Below are positions 23,493 through 31,545 of a DNA stretch of 41,199 nucleotides, in pieces; the stretch's first letter is position 1, and every line of letters starts with the position of its first letter. Position numbers and translations under genes: made by a program. Source of the stretch: an uncultured Bacilli bacterium (GTDB lineage: Bacteria > Bacillota_I > Bacilli_A > RF39 > UBA660); the NCBI GenBank assembly GCA_947628535.1, contig CANRAF010000002.1, positions 1 to 41,199 of the forward strand, read 5' to 3'. A model generated the notes under the pieces. It did not search any database. It was not told the origin of the DNA and saw nothing but the letters and a program-made list of their open reading frames with translations.

Positions 23493-26399
23493 TTAATTAT
23501 CATTTATTATTTCTATTTCATTACAAATTACTTGATATTCATCAAATCTTTTCTCTACTTTTCCATTGACTTTAATGATTTCATTTTTCTTAAATTTATT
23601 TATTTCTTTATAAAGGTTTGGAAAAACTATAAAAGTTGTACTACCAGTATTATCTGATGCTGTTAAGAAGGCCATTACTTCATTTTTCTTAGTAACTATC
23701 TCTTTTATTTTATCGATTGATGCAATAAATAGTGCTCTTTTATTTAATAGATTTTTAATATCATAAATATCAGTAATATTTTTATTTTGAAGTTTATATT
23801 TTTCAGTTTTATGACTTGTTAGATAAAAACCAAATATTTCTTTTTCTTTATTTAAAATCTCATCTATAGGTAATTCTTCAAATAACTCAATTTCTGGTTT
23901 TACAAGTGAATCTTCTTCTATTTCTGCTATAAGTTCTGTATAATTTAAGATATTATCTAAATTATTTATTAAAGTATTTATGTTATAAAATGATGAAAAT
24001 GCATGAGAGTAAATTAACGATTCTATAACTTTTTTATTATTAGTTTTTTTAAATGTTCTTTTGAAAAAATCATAGATGTCTTTATATGGAGTTTTTCTTT
24101 CTTTAACAATGAAACTTGAGATAACTCCTCCAACATTTCTAATAGCTGAAAGTGGCAATATTATTGAACCATTGCTTACTAAATATCTGTCATTTAAACT
24201 TTTATTTATGTCAGGTGGAAGAACTTTTATTCCTAGTTTTTTTACCTCATTTAAATACTCTTTAGTTTTTTCTTCACTTCCAATTACTCCAGAGAGAAGA
24301 TTTGCATAAAATTCTCTTGGAAAATAACATTTTAAATAAGCCATTTTATAAGCTACTATTGAATATGATACAGAGTGGCTCTTATTAAATCCATAATTAG
24401 CAAATGCAAGAATTAAATCAAATAATTGTTTAGCCTTTTCTTTGTTATGTCCCATTTGTACTGACTTTTCAATAAATTTAGTTTCTTCATCTTTTAACAC
24501 TTCATATTTTTTCTTACTCATTGCTCTTCTTAAAATATCTGCTTCTGCTAAAGTGTAACCAGCAAATTTTCTTGCAATTAACATTATTTGTTCTTGATAA
24601 ATAATTATTCCATATGTTTCTTCTAAGATATCTTTTAGGGAATCGTCTAAATATTCTATTTTCTCTTTTCCTTCTTTTCTTCTTATAAATGATGGAATAT
24701 TTTGTGCTGGTCCTGGTCTAAATAAGGCAATAGCATTACATAAATCTATAAAGTTTTTTGGTTTTAAATCTTTTAAAAATCTTCTCATACCATCTGATTC
24801 AAACTGAAATATTCCTGTTGTATCTCCTATTTCAAAAAGCCTCATGACTTTAGGATCATCAAATGGTATTTTGTTAAAATCTATTTTTTTATTTTCGAAT
24901 ACTTCTATATCTTTTATGACATTATCTATAATCGATAAATTTTTTATTCCTAAGAAATCCATTTTGATTAAACCTAAATCTTCAAGATATTCCATAGTGT
25001 ATTCAGTTAGATTTATATCATCGTTTGTTTTAATTGGTACAATATCAGATAAATCTTTATAACTTATAACAATTCCTGCAGCATGAATACTGGTATGTCT
25101 TTTATTACCTTCAATTAAGTCAACAATATTATATAAAAGTTTTAATTTATCATCACTTTCAATTAAAGTATTTACTTCTTTGTCTTTATGTTTCAATTCT
25201 TTAAGAGTTCCTTTAAATGGTATTTTTTTACATATTATATCAATATATTTAGAATCAATATTTAATATTCTTCCAACATCTCTTACTGAGGCACGTCCTC
25301 CTAAAGTTCCAAAGGTAATAATACCTGCGACATTATCATTTCCATATTTATTTTTTACATATTCAATTACTTCATCTCTTTTTGTATCTGGGAAATCAGT
25401 ATCAATATCAGGCATTGTTATTCTCTCAGGATTTAAAAATCTTTCAAAGAGAAGATTATATTTTATAGGGTCAACATCTGTTATACCAAGGCAATAAGAA
25501 ACTAAAGAACCTGCAGCAGACCCTCTTCCTGGACCCACTAAAATGTTATGTTGTTTTGCATATTTTATATAATCATAAACTACTAAAAAATAGTCTTCAA
25601 AATGCATATTTATAATAGTTTTAAGTTCATATTCTAACCTATCTACATATTTTTTTTCTAAATTGCCATTTAATCTTTTGATAAGACCTTTCTTGCTTAA
25701 GCTTATTAAATATTCTTTGGAAGAATCACTATACTTTGGCATAAATAGTTCTTTTTTAAAAGAAATAGAACATTTATCCGCTATTTCTAAAGTATTATTA
25801 ATGCTTTTCATACTAACTTTATTTATTACTTCGTCATTTGTAAATAAATAGTTATTTTCATAGATAAATTCTATCCCATCACTTATTGTTTTTCCATCTC
25901 TTATCATAAAAATATAAGGAAGGTATTTATATAGAGCTTTTTCTAAATACAAAGTTTTATTTAAAAAAACAGTATTATATCCTTTTAAAGAGTCTTCCTC
26001 TTTTTTATTTTGTACACCAATATAAAGAGATGAAATTATGTCTTTATATTTTTCAAAACTTTCTTTTGATAAGGCTATTCCAATAAGATGAGAATTATAT
26101 TTTTTTATTATTTCTAATGACAAGTTATCTTTATTTTTAATTGTTTCTATTTTTACTAAATTATAATATCCTTCTTCATTTTCAGCATAAAGAATTATAT
26201 CTTTTAAATCAAGACCAATTATTGGTTTTAATCCAGCTTTTTCAAATTTTTTTACTATTTCCATGGTACCATATAAATTATCATCTGCAATACCACATGA
26301 AGAAATGCCTTTTTTCTTAAGGTTTTCTATTAAGTCATCTACTTTTATAAGACTTGAAAGCAAACTATAATCTGTTTTTATATAAAGTGGACAGTACAT
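23493..26399 (-). CDS. dnaE: DNA polymerase III alpha subunit DnaE
   Basis: A replicative C-family polymerase of 968 residues. An N-terminal PHP domain (IKTDYSLLSSLIKVDDLIENL, KPIIGLDL) is followed by the palm with GPGRGSAAGSLVSYCLG and the catalytic PDIDTDFPD segment, fingers (RRAMSKKKYEV), the SHSVSYSIVAYKMAYLK region and a C-terminal OB domain. The PHP metal-binding His-x-His-x-His of active forms is replaced here by P-L-Y-I-K, and the later D-H by D-D, so proofreading by this domain is unlikely. Smaller than usual DnaE (about 1100-1160). The ATG at 26405 is one base from AAGGAGG; ATG at 26399 is at proper spacing. Confidence 0.95.
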   Translation of the reverse strand: MYCPLYIKTDYSLLSSLIKVDDLIENLKKKGISSCGIADDNLYGTMEIVKKFEKAGLKPIIGLDLKDIILYAENEEGYYNLVKIETIKNKDNLSLEIIKKYNSHLIGIALSKESFEKYKDIISSLYIGVQNKKEEDSLKGYNTVFLNKTLYLEKALYKYLPYIFMIRDGKTISDGIEFIYENNYLFTNDEVINKVSMKSINNTLEIADKCSISFKKELFMPKYSDSSKEYLISLSKKGLIKRLNGNLEKKYVDRLEYELKTIINMHFEDYFLVVYDYIKYAKQHNILVGPGRGSAAGSLVSYCLGITDVDPIKYNLLFERFLNPERITMPDIDTDFPDTKRDEVIEYVKNKYGNDNVAGIITFGTLGGRASVRDVGRILNIDSKYIDIICKKIPFKGTLKELKHKDKEVNTLIESDDKLKLLYNIVDLIEGNKRHTSIHAAGIVISYKDLSDIVPIKTNDDINLTEYTMEYLEDLGLIKMDFLGIKNLSIIDNVIKDIEVFENKKIDFNKIPFDDPKVMRLFEIGDTTGIFQFESDGMRRFLKDLKPKNFIDLCNAIALFRPGPAQNIPSFIRRKEGKEKIEYLDDSLKDILEETYGIIIYQEQIMLIARKFAGYTLAEADILRRAMSKKKYEVLKDEETKFIEKSVQMGHNKEKAKQLFDLILAFANYGFNKSHSVSYSIVAYKMAYLKCYFPREFYANLLSGVIGSEEKTKEYLNEVKKLGIKVLPPDINKSLNDRYLVSNGSIILPLSAIRNVGGVISSFIVKERKTPYKDIYDFFKRTFKKTNNKKVIESLIYSHAFSSFYNINTLINNLDNILNYTELIAEIEEDSLVKPEIELFEELPIDEILNKEKEIFGFYLTSHKTEKYKLQNKNITDIYDIKNLLNKRALFIASIDKIKEIVTKKNEVMAFLTASDNTGSTTFIVFPNLYKEINKFKKNEIIKVNGKVEKRFDEYQVICNEIEIINDN

Positions 26400-26474
26400 A
26401 AGCATTCCTCCTTAAATATATTTTATCACACAAACATATATTTTTATAAATTTTTATCATTTTTTATTATTTAG

Positions 26475-26483
26475 TGCTATAAT
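26475..26483 (+). promoter_or_regulatory. Extended -10 promoter of the slipin gene
   Basis: TGCTATAAT (26475-26483) is a consensus -10 with a TG extension; no good -35 is seen. The leader would be short, with AAGGAGG at 26490-26496. Confidence 0.5.
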
Positions 26484-26504
26484 TATATCAAGGAGGTATG
26501 TAGT

Positions 26505-27275
26505 ATGGGAATATTAACAATATTAATATTTATTGTTGTCATTATTATTTTGGCATCAATTAAACAGATTAATCAGTATGAGAGAGGAATAAAATTCTGC
26601 TTAGGTAAATTTACTAAAATAATGGAACCTGGTTGGAGATTAGTTATTCCAGTATTTCAATCATACAAAAAAGTTGATATTAGAACAAAAGCTGTTGATG
26701 TTCCAGAACAAGAAGCAATTACTAAAGATAATGTATCTGTTAAAATAAATGCTGTTATTTATTATAAAGTCTTTGATGCTTCAAAAAGTGTTTTAGAAGT
26801 TGAAGATTTCTTCTATGCTGTATCACAACTTGCACAAACTACAATGAGAAATGTAGTTGGTTCTGTATCACTTGATGAACTTCTAAGTGAAAGAGATAAG
26901 TTATCTACTGAAATTTGTAATATCATTGATAAAGCAACAGATCCATGGGGAATTAAAGTTGAAAATGTTGAACTTAAAGATGTAGCTCTACCTGAAGAAA
27001 TGAAAAGAGTTATTGCTCGTGTTGCTGAAGCTGAAAGAGAAAAACAAGCAGTTATTACAAAATCTATTGGTGAAGTTGAAGCATCTAAAAACTTAGCTAA
27101 GGCTGCTGAAACTATGTCTAAATCAGATGGCGCACTTCATTTAAGAACTTTATCTACAATCAATGATATTTCATCTGATCAATCTAATACAATTATATTT
27201 GCTCTTCCAATTGAAGTTTTAAGAGCAATCGAAAACAAGAATATTGATCTTTCAAAGATAAGTAAAAAGAATTAA
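26505..27275 (+). CDS. SPFH/band 7 (stomatin-like, slipin) membrane protein
   Basis: 256 residues: an N-terminal membrane helix (about 3-18), then the SPFH domain starting INQYERGIKFCLGKF and including PGWRLVIPVFQSY, the DVPEQEAITKDNVSVKINAVIYYKV strand region, and DELLSERDKLSTEICNIID, then a helical segment AEAEREKQAVITKSIGEVEASK. Slipins form large oligomers on the inner membrane face and are linked to membrane microdomain organisation. The usual NfeD partner gene is not next to it. It is a single-gene unit with its own promoter and terminator. Confidence 0.9.
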   Translation: MGILTILIFIVVIIILASIKQINQYERGIKFCLGKFTKIMEPGWRLVIPVFQSYKKVDIRTKAVDVPEQEAITKDNVSVKINAVIYYKVFDASKSVLEVEDFFYAVSQLAQTTMRNVVGSVSLDELLSERDKLSTEICNIIDKATDPWGIKVENVELKDVALPEEMKRVIARVAEAEREKQAVITKSIGEVEASKNLAKAAETMSKSDGALHLRTLSTINDISSDQSNTIIFALPIEVLRAIENKNIDLSKISKKN

Positions 27276-27288
27276 ATATTTAAATAAT

Positions 27289-27323
27289 AAAAAACCTAGT
27301 ATTTTATTAATACTAGGTTTTTT
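27289..27323. terminator. Bidirectional terminator between the slipin gene and tRNA-Met
   Basis: A 15-bp perfect stem (27289-27303 with 27309-27323) and a 5-base loop, flanked by A and T runs. It ends the slipin gene and, on the other strand, follows the tRNA gene. Confidence 0.9.
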
Positions 27324-27332
27324 AATTCAAAA

Positions 27333-27409
27333 TGGTAGCGACGGAGGGGATTGAACCCCCGACCTTCCGGGTATGAACCGGACGCTCTAGCCAGCTGAGC
27401 TACATCGCC
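27333..27409 (-). tRNA. tRNA-Met (CAU), elongator
   Basis: The reverse strand gives GGCGATG as acceptor 5' strand, D arm GCTC...GAGC, anticodon arm TCCGG-TTCATAC-CCGGA, T arm GGGGG TTCAATC CCCTC and 3' CGTCGCTA with encoded CCA. Anticodon CAU. Apart from a few stem changes it resembles the Bacillus elongator tRNA-Met, including the G1-U72 wobble; initiator tRNA would have a different acceptor end. Confidence 0.93.
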
Positions 27410-27658
27410 AGAAAAATATAGGCAATGTAATAATAACATAGGTTTTAAAAAGTTGCAAGTAATTTAAGATATTTTTATTTAATATTTTTCTTTCTTTTTT
27501 TTATTATGATAAAAATCTTTGATTATGAGATAGCTTATTATATTCAAAACTCTTACATTAATTTTTTAAGTAATTTTTCTATGGTTAAACTATTTGGTTT
27601 TTGTTTTATTGTAAATTTCTTGTACTTTTTCAAAGAAAAAATAAGTCATAAAACTTAT
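27410..27658. other. Intergenic stretch with little content
   Basis: Apart from the tRNA promoter (27430-27458) and the rpmF terminator (27639-27660), this AT-rich stretch holds no open frame with a ribosome binding site, no repeat and no clear RNA that I can see. Confidence 0.6.
27430..27458 (-). promoter_or_regulatory. Promoter of tRNA-Met
   Basis: Minus-strand TTGCAA (27453-27458), a 17-base spacer and TATTAT (27430-27435), preceded by TGT. Confidence 0.75.
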
Positions 27659-27660
27659 TT
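27639..27660 (-). terminator. Terminator of rpmF
   Basis: An 8-bp stem AAATAAGT/ACTTATTT (27639-27646 with 27653-27660) with a 6-base loop, followed by T on the minus strand; it overlaps the rpmF stop. Confidence 0.65.
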
Positions 27661-27895
27661 ATTTTTTTTCTTTTGATTCTTTTTTTGATTTTTTTTCTTT
27701 GTTTTCTGTTTCTTCTATAGATTCATCTTTTATTACTTGTCTATCTTTATAATTTCCACATTTTGGACATACTCTATGAGGTTTAACAACTTCTCCACAT
27801 TTTGGACATGTAGTAGTTGCTTTTGCTTTAAGTGCTACATGTGCTCTACGAGTTCTTTGACTTGTCTTAGAAACTTTTCTTGCAGGTACTGCCAT
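27659..27895 (-). CDS. rpmF: 50S ribosomal protein L32
   Basis: A 78-residue bL32 that starts MAVPARKVSKTSQRTRRAH. It has a zinc ribbon of two C-P-K-C pairs (CPKCGEVVKPHRVCPKCGN), so it is the zinc-binding form. The last 20 or so residues are a Lys/Glu-rich extension beyond usual L32 (about 57-60 residues). AAGGAG precedes the ATG. The gene is alone; its common neighbour yceD (DUF177) is absent. Confidence 0.95.
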   Translation of the reverse strand: MAVPARKVSKTSQRTRRAHVALKAKATTTCPKCGEVVKPHRVCPKCGNYKDRQVIKDESIEETENKEKKSKKESKEKK

Positions 27896-27921
27896 AATAT
27901 CACTCCTTTTCGTTAATATAT

Positions 27922-27934
27922 TGACACTTTGTCA
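27922..27934 (-). promoter_or_regulatory. Small inverted repeat in the rpmF leader
   Basis: TGACA-CTT-TGTCA (27922-27926 with 27930-27934) lies between the promoter and the ribosome binding site. It may form a weak hairpin or be an operator; the role is unknown. Confidence 0.35.
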
Positions 27935-27945
27935 TTGCTTTATAA

Positions 27946-27974
27946 ATTATACACTATATTTTTAAAAAATACAA
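27946..27974 (-). promoter_or_regulatory. Promoter of rpmF
   Basis: Minus-strand TTGTAT (27969-27974), a 17-base spacer and consensus TATAAT (27946-27951). Confidence 0.75.
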
Positions 27975-27989
27975 GGAAATTTGTAAACT

Positions 27990-28718
27990 TTATTTTATTT
28001 GGTTTAAAAAATCCTTAGATTTTAAATATAAACCTGTGTATTTTGTATAATAATCTTCTAAAAATTTGTTTATTTCTCTTTTATTTTTATCTAAAATATT
28101 TAATTCTTTTATTTTTGATATATCTACAAACTGAAACATTCTCAAAAGTTTAATAGTTTTTTCATCAGTTAAGTATTCATTGGTGTAACAGTTTTTACAT
28201 AAATAACCACCACTATCACTATTTACTGTTACAATATCTTTCATACTACCACAATTTGAACATCTATCTAAAATTGGAGAAACCCCTAAAAAGGAAAGAT
28301 ATTTAAGTTCTGCGATATTAGTTATTATTTCAGCGTCAAATCCTTTTTCTATTTTAAAAAGACTTGAAATTAAAATATCAAATATTTGTGAATCATTACT
28401 TTGGTTTATCACTTGTTTTGTTAAATCTACTAAATAAGATGAAAGCCCTATCTTTTTTAAATCTGTCTTTATATTTTTAAAACTATCTAAAATATCAACT
28501 TCAGTTAAAGTAGAAAGTCCATCATCTTTTTTGTTAAAGTAAAAAAGGCCATAAGTTAGCTTAGTTGAGGCACTTCTTAGTGGTGATTTATAATTCCTGC
28601 AACCTTTAGAAATTAGGCCCACTTGTCCATAATCCTCTGTTAAAACATTTAATATCTTACTTGATTCACTATAATTTGTATCGCTAATTACTATTCCTTT
28701 CGTTTTCACTTTCGGCAT
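27990..28718 (-). CDS. recO: DNA repair protein RecO
   Basis: RecO (242 residues) helps RecR load RecA at gaps and anneals complementary strands. The N-terminal OB fold begins KTKGIVISDTNYSESSKIL and includes YGQVGLISKGCR; the helical C-terminal part holds a C4 zinc site (DRCSNCGS and YLCKNCYT). Its first 35 bases overlap the end of the yqzL-like gene in another frame, so translation is probably coupled. Last gene of the yqfC-to-recO cluster. Confidence 0.93.
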   Translation of the reverse strand: MPKVKTKGIVISDTNYSESSKILNVLTEDYGQVGLISKGCRNYKSPLRSASTKLTYGLFYFNKKDDGLSTLTEVDILDSFKNIKTDLKKIGLSSYLVDLTKQVINQSNDSQIFDILISSLFKIEKGFDAEIITNIAELKYLSFLGVSPILDRCSNCGSMKDIVTVNSDSGGYLCKNCYTNEYLTDEKTIKLLRMFQFVDISKIKELNILDKNKREINKFLEDYYTKYTGLYLKSKDFLNQIK

Positions 28719-28803
28719 CTTCTATATTCTCCATTTCTTTATACATCATGTAATATTTTATATCCCCAGTAAGTTTAAATAAATCCCATATTTTATTCTT
28801 CAT
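28684..28803 (-). CDS. yqzL: YqzL-like small protein between era and recO
   Basis: A 39-residue frame with AGGTGAT before its ATG. It reads MKNKIWDLFKLTGDIKYYMM and continues YKEMENIEDAE. This matches the short YqzL family (W-x-x-F-x-x-T-G-x-I-x-x-Y, then KEME) that sits between era and recO in Bacillus. Function unknown. It lies 30 bases after era and overlaps recO by 35 bases. Recognition rests on motif and position together. Confidence 0.8.
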   Translation of the reverse strand: MKNKIWDLFKLTGDIKYYMMYKEMENIEDAESENERNSN

Positions 28804-28833
28804 TTTATCACCTATTATTATAGTGATACTTTT

Positions 28834-29715
28834 TTACAAATCTTTTTCAGTTATTTTTAAAAAATCGAATATTTCTTCTTTATTTTTCCAATTTTCAATT
28901 ACTTTTACATATAATTCTAGATAAACTCTCATATTTAGAAACTGTTCTATATCTTGACGAGCTAAAGTTCCTATTTTTTTAAGCATTGCTCCATTTTTAC
29001 CAATAATTATTTTCTTTAAATTTTTTCTATCTAATATTATAAGAGCTGTTATAAAAGCTTTTCCTTTTTTAAACTTTTTACTTTCTAAAACGCATGTTAC
29101 TGCATGAGGTACTTCTTCTTTAGTTAGATTTAAAACTTTTTCTCTTATTATTTCCCCTATCATAAAATCTTCATCAACAGTTATTTCATCATCTTCAAAA
29201 TACTTTATATCATCTTCTAAATGTTTTTTAATTGCTTTTATAAGCTCTTCTTTATTATCCCCTTTTAAACCTGAAACTGGAACTATTTCTAAGAAATTAT
29301 ATAAATCTTTTAGTTTTATTATTTGCTCTATTAACTCTTCTTTTGAGATTTTATCTATTTTATTTAATACTAAAATTACTTTTTTATTTTCTGCTTTTAA
29401 TTTTTCTAAAATCTTTTCATCGTTTTTACCAAAACCACTTTTAATGTCTACCACAAAAAGAACTATATCATTTTCAAATGATTCATAGGCTTTTTTATTT
29501 AAAACATTACCTAGTTTATCTTTAGCTCTTCCTATTCCTGGAGTATCAATAAATACTATTTGAACGTCTTTTTCGTTATATACTCCATATATTATATTTC
29601 TTGTAGTTCCTACTTTATCTGAAGTAATAGCTAATTTTTTATTTATTAGGTTATTTAATAAAGTAGATTTACCAACATTGGGACGTCCCACAATACTTAC
29701 AAAACCACTTTTCAC
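28834..29715 (-). CDS. era: GTPase Era
   Basis: Essential GTPase for maturation of the 16S rRNA 3' end. The G domain has GRPNVGKSTLLNNL (10-23), the switch TTRNIIYG, DTPGIG (G3) and NKID (G4); the C-terminal KH domain has IIGKNGAMLKKIGTLAR. Length (293) is normal. The start is GTG, which overlaps the cdd stop as GTGA; AAAGAGGAT lies five bases before it, inside cdd. Confidence 0.96.
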   Translation of the reverse strand: MKSGFVSIVGRPNVGKSTLLNNLINKKLAITSDKVGTTRNIIYGVYNEKDVQIVFIDTPGIGRAKDKLGNVLNKKAYESFENDIVLFVVDIKSGFGKNDEKILEKLKAENKKVILVLNKIDKISKEELIEQIIKLKDLYNFLEIVPVSGLKGDNKEELIKAIKKHLEDDIKYFEDDEITVDEDFMIGEIIREKVLNLTKEEVPHAVTCVLESKKFKKGKAFITALIILDRKNLKKIIIGKNGAMLKKIGTLARQDIEQFLNMRVYLELYVKVIENWKNKEEIFDFLKITEKDL

Positions 29716-30098
29716 TTTAAATCCTCTTTAGAAAATGGTAGTGGACATACTTCATTTAGGCTATATTCTTCTTTTTCACCTTCTATATTGTAAACAATTA
29801 CTTTAGTTTCTTTATCAAAAAATTCTAAGAAAACTTGTCTACATATATAGCATGGCATAGCCTTTTTTCTGCTATCTGCCATAATATGAATTTCTTTAAA
29901 GTCTCCTTCTTTATAACCCATGCTGATAGCTTTTGTTATAGCAACTCTTTCTGCACATATTGTAGCGCCATATGAAGCATTTTCAATATTTACTCCAGTT
30001 ATTAAAGTTCCATCTTTACACACTAAAATTGCACTTACATGAAAATTTGAATATGGTGCATAAGAATATTTTAGATTTTCTTTTAATTTTTCTATCAT
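29712..30098 (-). CDS. cdd: Cytidine deaminase
   Basis: A small tetrameric-type enzyme (128 residues) that deaminates cytidine and deoxycytidine in pyrimidine salvage. Zinc ligands C48, C83 and C86 and catalytic E50 are in GATICAERVAI and MPCYICRQ. The N-terminal YSYAPYSNFHVSAIL is typical. ATG overlaps the dgkA stop as ATGA; AAGGAG lies eight bases before it. Confidence 0.96.
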   Translation of the reverse strand: MIEKLKENLKYSYAPYSNFHVSAILVCKDGTLITGVNIENASYGATICAERVAITKAISMGYKEGDFKEIHIMADSRKKAMPCYICRQVFLEFFDKETKVIVYNIEGEKEEYSLNEVCPLPFSKEDLK

Positions 30099-30514
30099 CC
30101 TATCAACTCCTTAATTAGATTTATTATGTGAGGTAAATAAATAATTATTCCAATAATTAATGCCATAATTGAGGCTATGGAAACTGCACCACTTGCGCAA
30201 TCTTTAGCAACTTTACCATAACTACTTTTTTTATTTCCATCGTGTAAGTTTACTACTGCTTCAATAGCGGTATTCATAAGTTCAAGAGATAAAATTAACC
30301 CTATCAAAAGAATGATTACTAATCTTTCAGTATAAGTTATTTTAAAGACTATTCCTAAAATAATTGCCAGTATTCCTGCGAAAAACATTACGATAATATT
30401 TTGTTCATGATAAAAAGCATATCTTATTCCTTCTGCAGAATAACCAAATGATTTAATAAATCTTTTAAAACTTTTTCTGTTTTTTATAAACATTTCTTTA
30501 TCTTTTTTGTCCAT
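30095..30514 (-). CDS. dgkA: Diacylglycerol/undecaprenol kinase family protein
   Basis: 139 residues with three membrane helices and the family signature ELMNTAIEAVVN-LHD, followed by AKDCASGAV. Gram-positive members phosphorylate undecaprenol to recycle the cell-wall lipid carrier. It overlaps ybeY by 17 bases, as in the Bacillus cluster; CAGGAG lies ten bases before the ATG. Confidence 0.93.
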   Translation of the reverse strand: MDKKDKEMFIKNRKSFKRFIKSFGYSAEGIRYAFYHEQNIIVMFFAGILAIILGIVFKITYTERLVIILLIGLILSLELMNTAIEAVVNLHDGNKKSSYGKVAKDCASGAVSIASIMALIIGIIIYLPHIINLIKELIG

Positions 30515-30959
30515 CTAAAATCAACTCCTGTTTCTTAAACATTATTTTTTCATCTTTTTTATTCATATGATCATATCCTAAAAGATGTAAAAGTCCATGT
30601 ACTGCGAGAAATGATAGTTCTCTTGTTCTGGAATGCTTATACTCTTTGCTTTGGGCTATAGCTTTTTCAACTGATATATAAATATCTCCTAAAGACCTAT
30701 TTTTTAAATTAAAATCTTCTTTATTTTCATCTTCTAAAGCAAAACTTATGACATCTGTTTCTTTATCAATATTTCGGTATTTTTTGTTTAAATTATGAAT
30801 ATTTTTATTATCTGTTAAGATTACACTGAAACTTGCACCTTTAATATTCTCTTCTTTTAAGCATTTTTTTAAGTATTTTTTAATACTTTTTATTTCAGAA
30901 TTTAATTTATAATCTGTCATATTATATATTTTTAAATTATTTAAGGAAGGAAAAACCAT
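30498..30959 (-). CDS. ybeY: Endoribonuclease YbeY (rRNA maturation)
   Basis: A zinc metalloprotein needed for rRNA processing and ribosome quality control. The signature HGLLHLLGYDH (H121, H125, H131) and ETDVISFAL are intact. A longer frame opens at 30998, but GGAGG lies six bases before the ATG at 30959, so a 153-residue product is chosen. It overlaps the VanZ-like gene by 19 bases. Confidence 0.93.
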   Translation of the reverse strand: MVFPSLNNLKIYNMTDYKLNSEIKSIKKYLKKCLKEENIKGASFSVILTDNKNIHNLNKKYRNIDKETDVISFALEDENKEDFNLKNRSLGDIYISVEKAIAQSKEYKHSRTRELSFLAVHGLLHLLGYDHMNKKDEKIMFKKQELILDGQKR

Positions 30960-31543
30960 ATCATACCTCCGAGAGCAATAACTGTTACAATATCCCAAAA
31001 AATATCTTTGTGAAAGAATTTTGGTAATTTATCACTAAATTTTTCAAATAATTTATATAAGTAAAATCCTAAAATGCATCCTATTACATTTAAAATTATA
31101 TCATCGACATCAAATACTCTACCAATTAAAAACTGTATTACTTCTATAGAAAGAGAGGTTATAAAAGCAATTATTAAAGTAATTGAGGTTTTCTCTAACT
31201 TTACATATTTGGCAATAAATATTCCTAAGGGTAAGAATAAAAGTAAGTTACCAAAGATGTTTTTATAAAATAAACTACTTCCCAGGTCATACCTAAACAT
31301 TTCTTTAAATGGAATATAATTATGTGATGACCAACTTACATCTTGAAAGGTTACAGCATAGAAAAGACATAATATATAAATTATAAAACAAAGTTTAAAT
31401 AGTTCTTCATGAAGGATTAATTTTTTTTTGTTTACAAACAGATATGTTACTCTTAATAAAACTGCAATTATAACTCCCATGGCAATCATTGGCCAAGAAA
31501 ATTCAAGTATTGATAAAATCTCTCCTTTAAATCCTTCAATCAT
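30941..31543 (-). CDS. VanZ-like membrane protein
   Basis: A 200-residue integral membrane protein with about five helices. VanZ family marks are NIFGNLLLFLPLGIF, the IEVIQFLIGRVFDVDDIILN segment and NVIGCILGFYLY. VanZ proteins are linked to teicoplanin resistance in some hosts, but most have no known function. It sits between yqfD and ybeY, where phoH and pgpH stand in Bacillus. The ATG follows AGAGGAATAATT, inside the end of yqfD. Confidence 0.85.
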   Translation of the reverse strand: MIEGFKGEILSILEFSWPMIAMGVIIAVLLRVTYLFVNKKKLILHEELFKLCFIIYILCLFYAVTFQDVSWSSHNYIPFKEMFRYDLGSSLFYKNIFGNLLLFLPLGIFIAKYVKLEKTSITLIIAFITSLSIEVIQFLIGRVFDVDDIILNVIGCILGFYLYKLFEKFSDKLPKFFHKDIFWDIVTVIALGGMIWFFLP

Positions 31544-31545
31544 AA

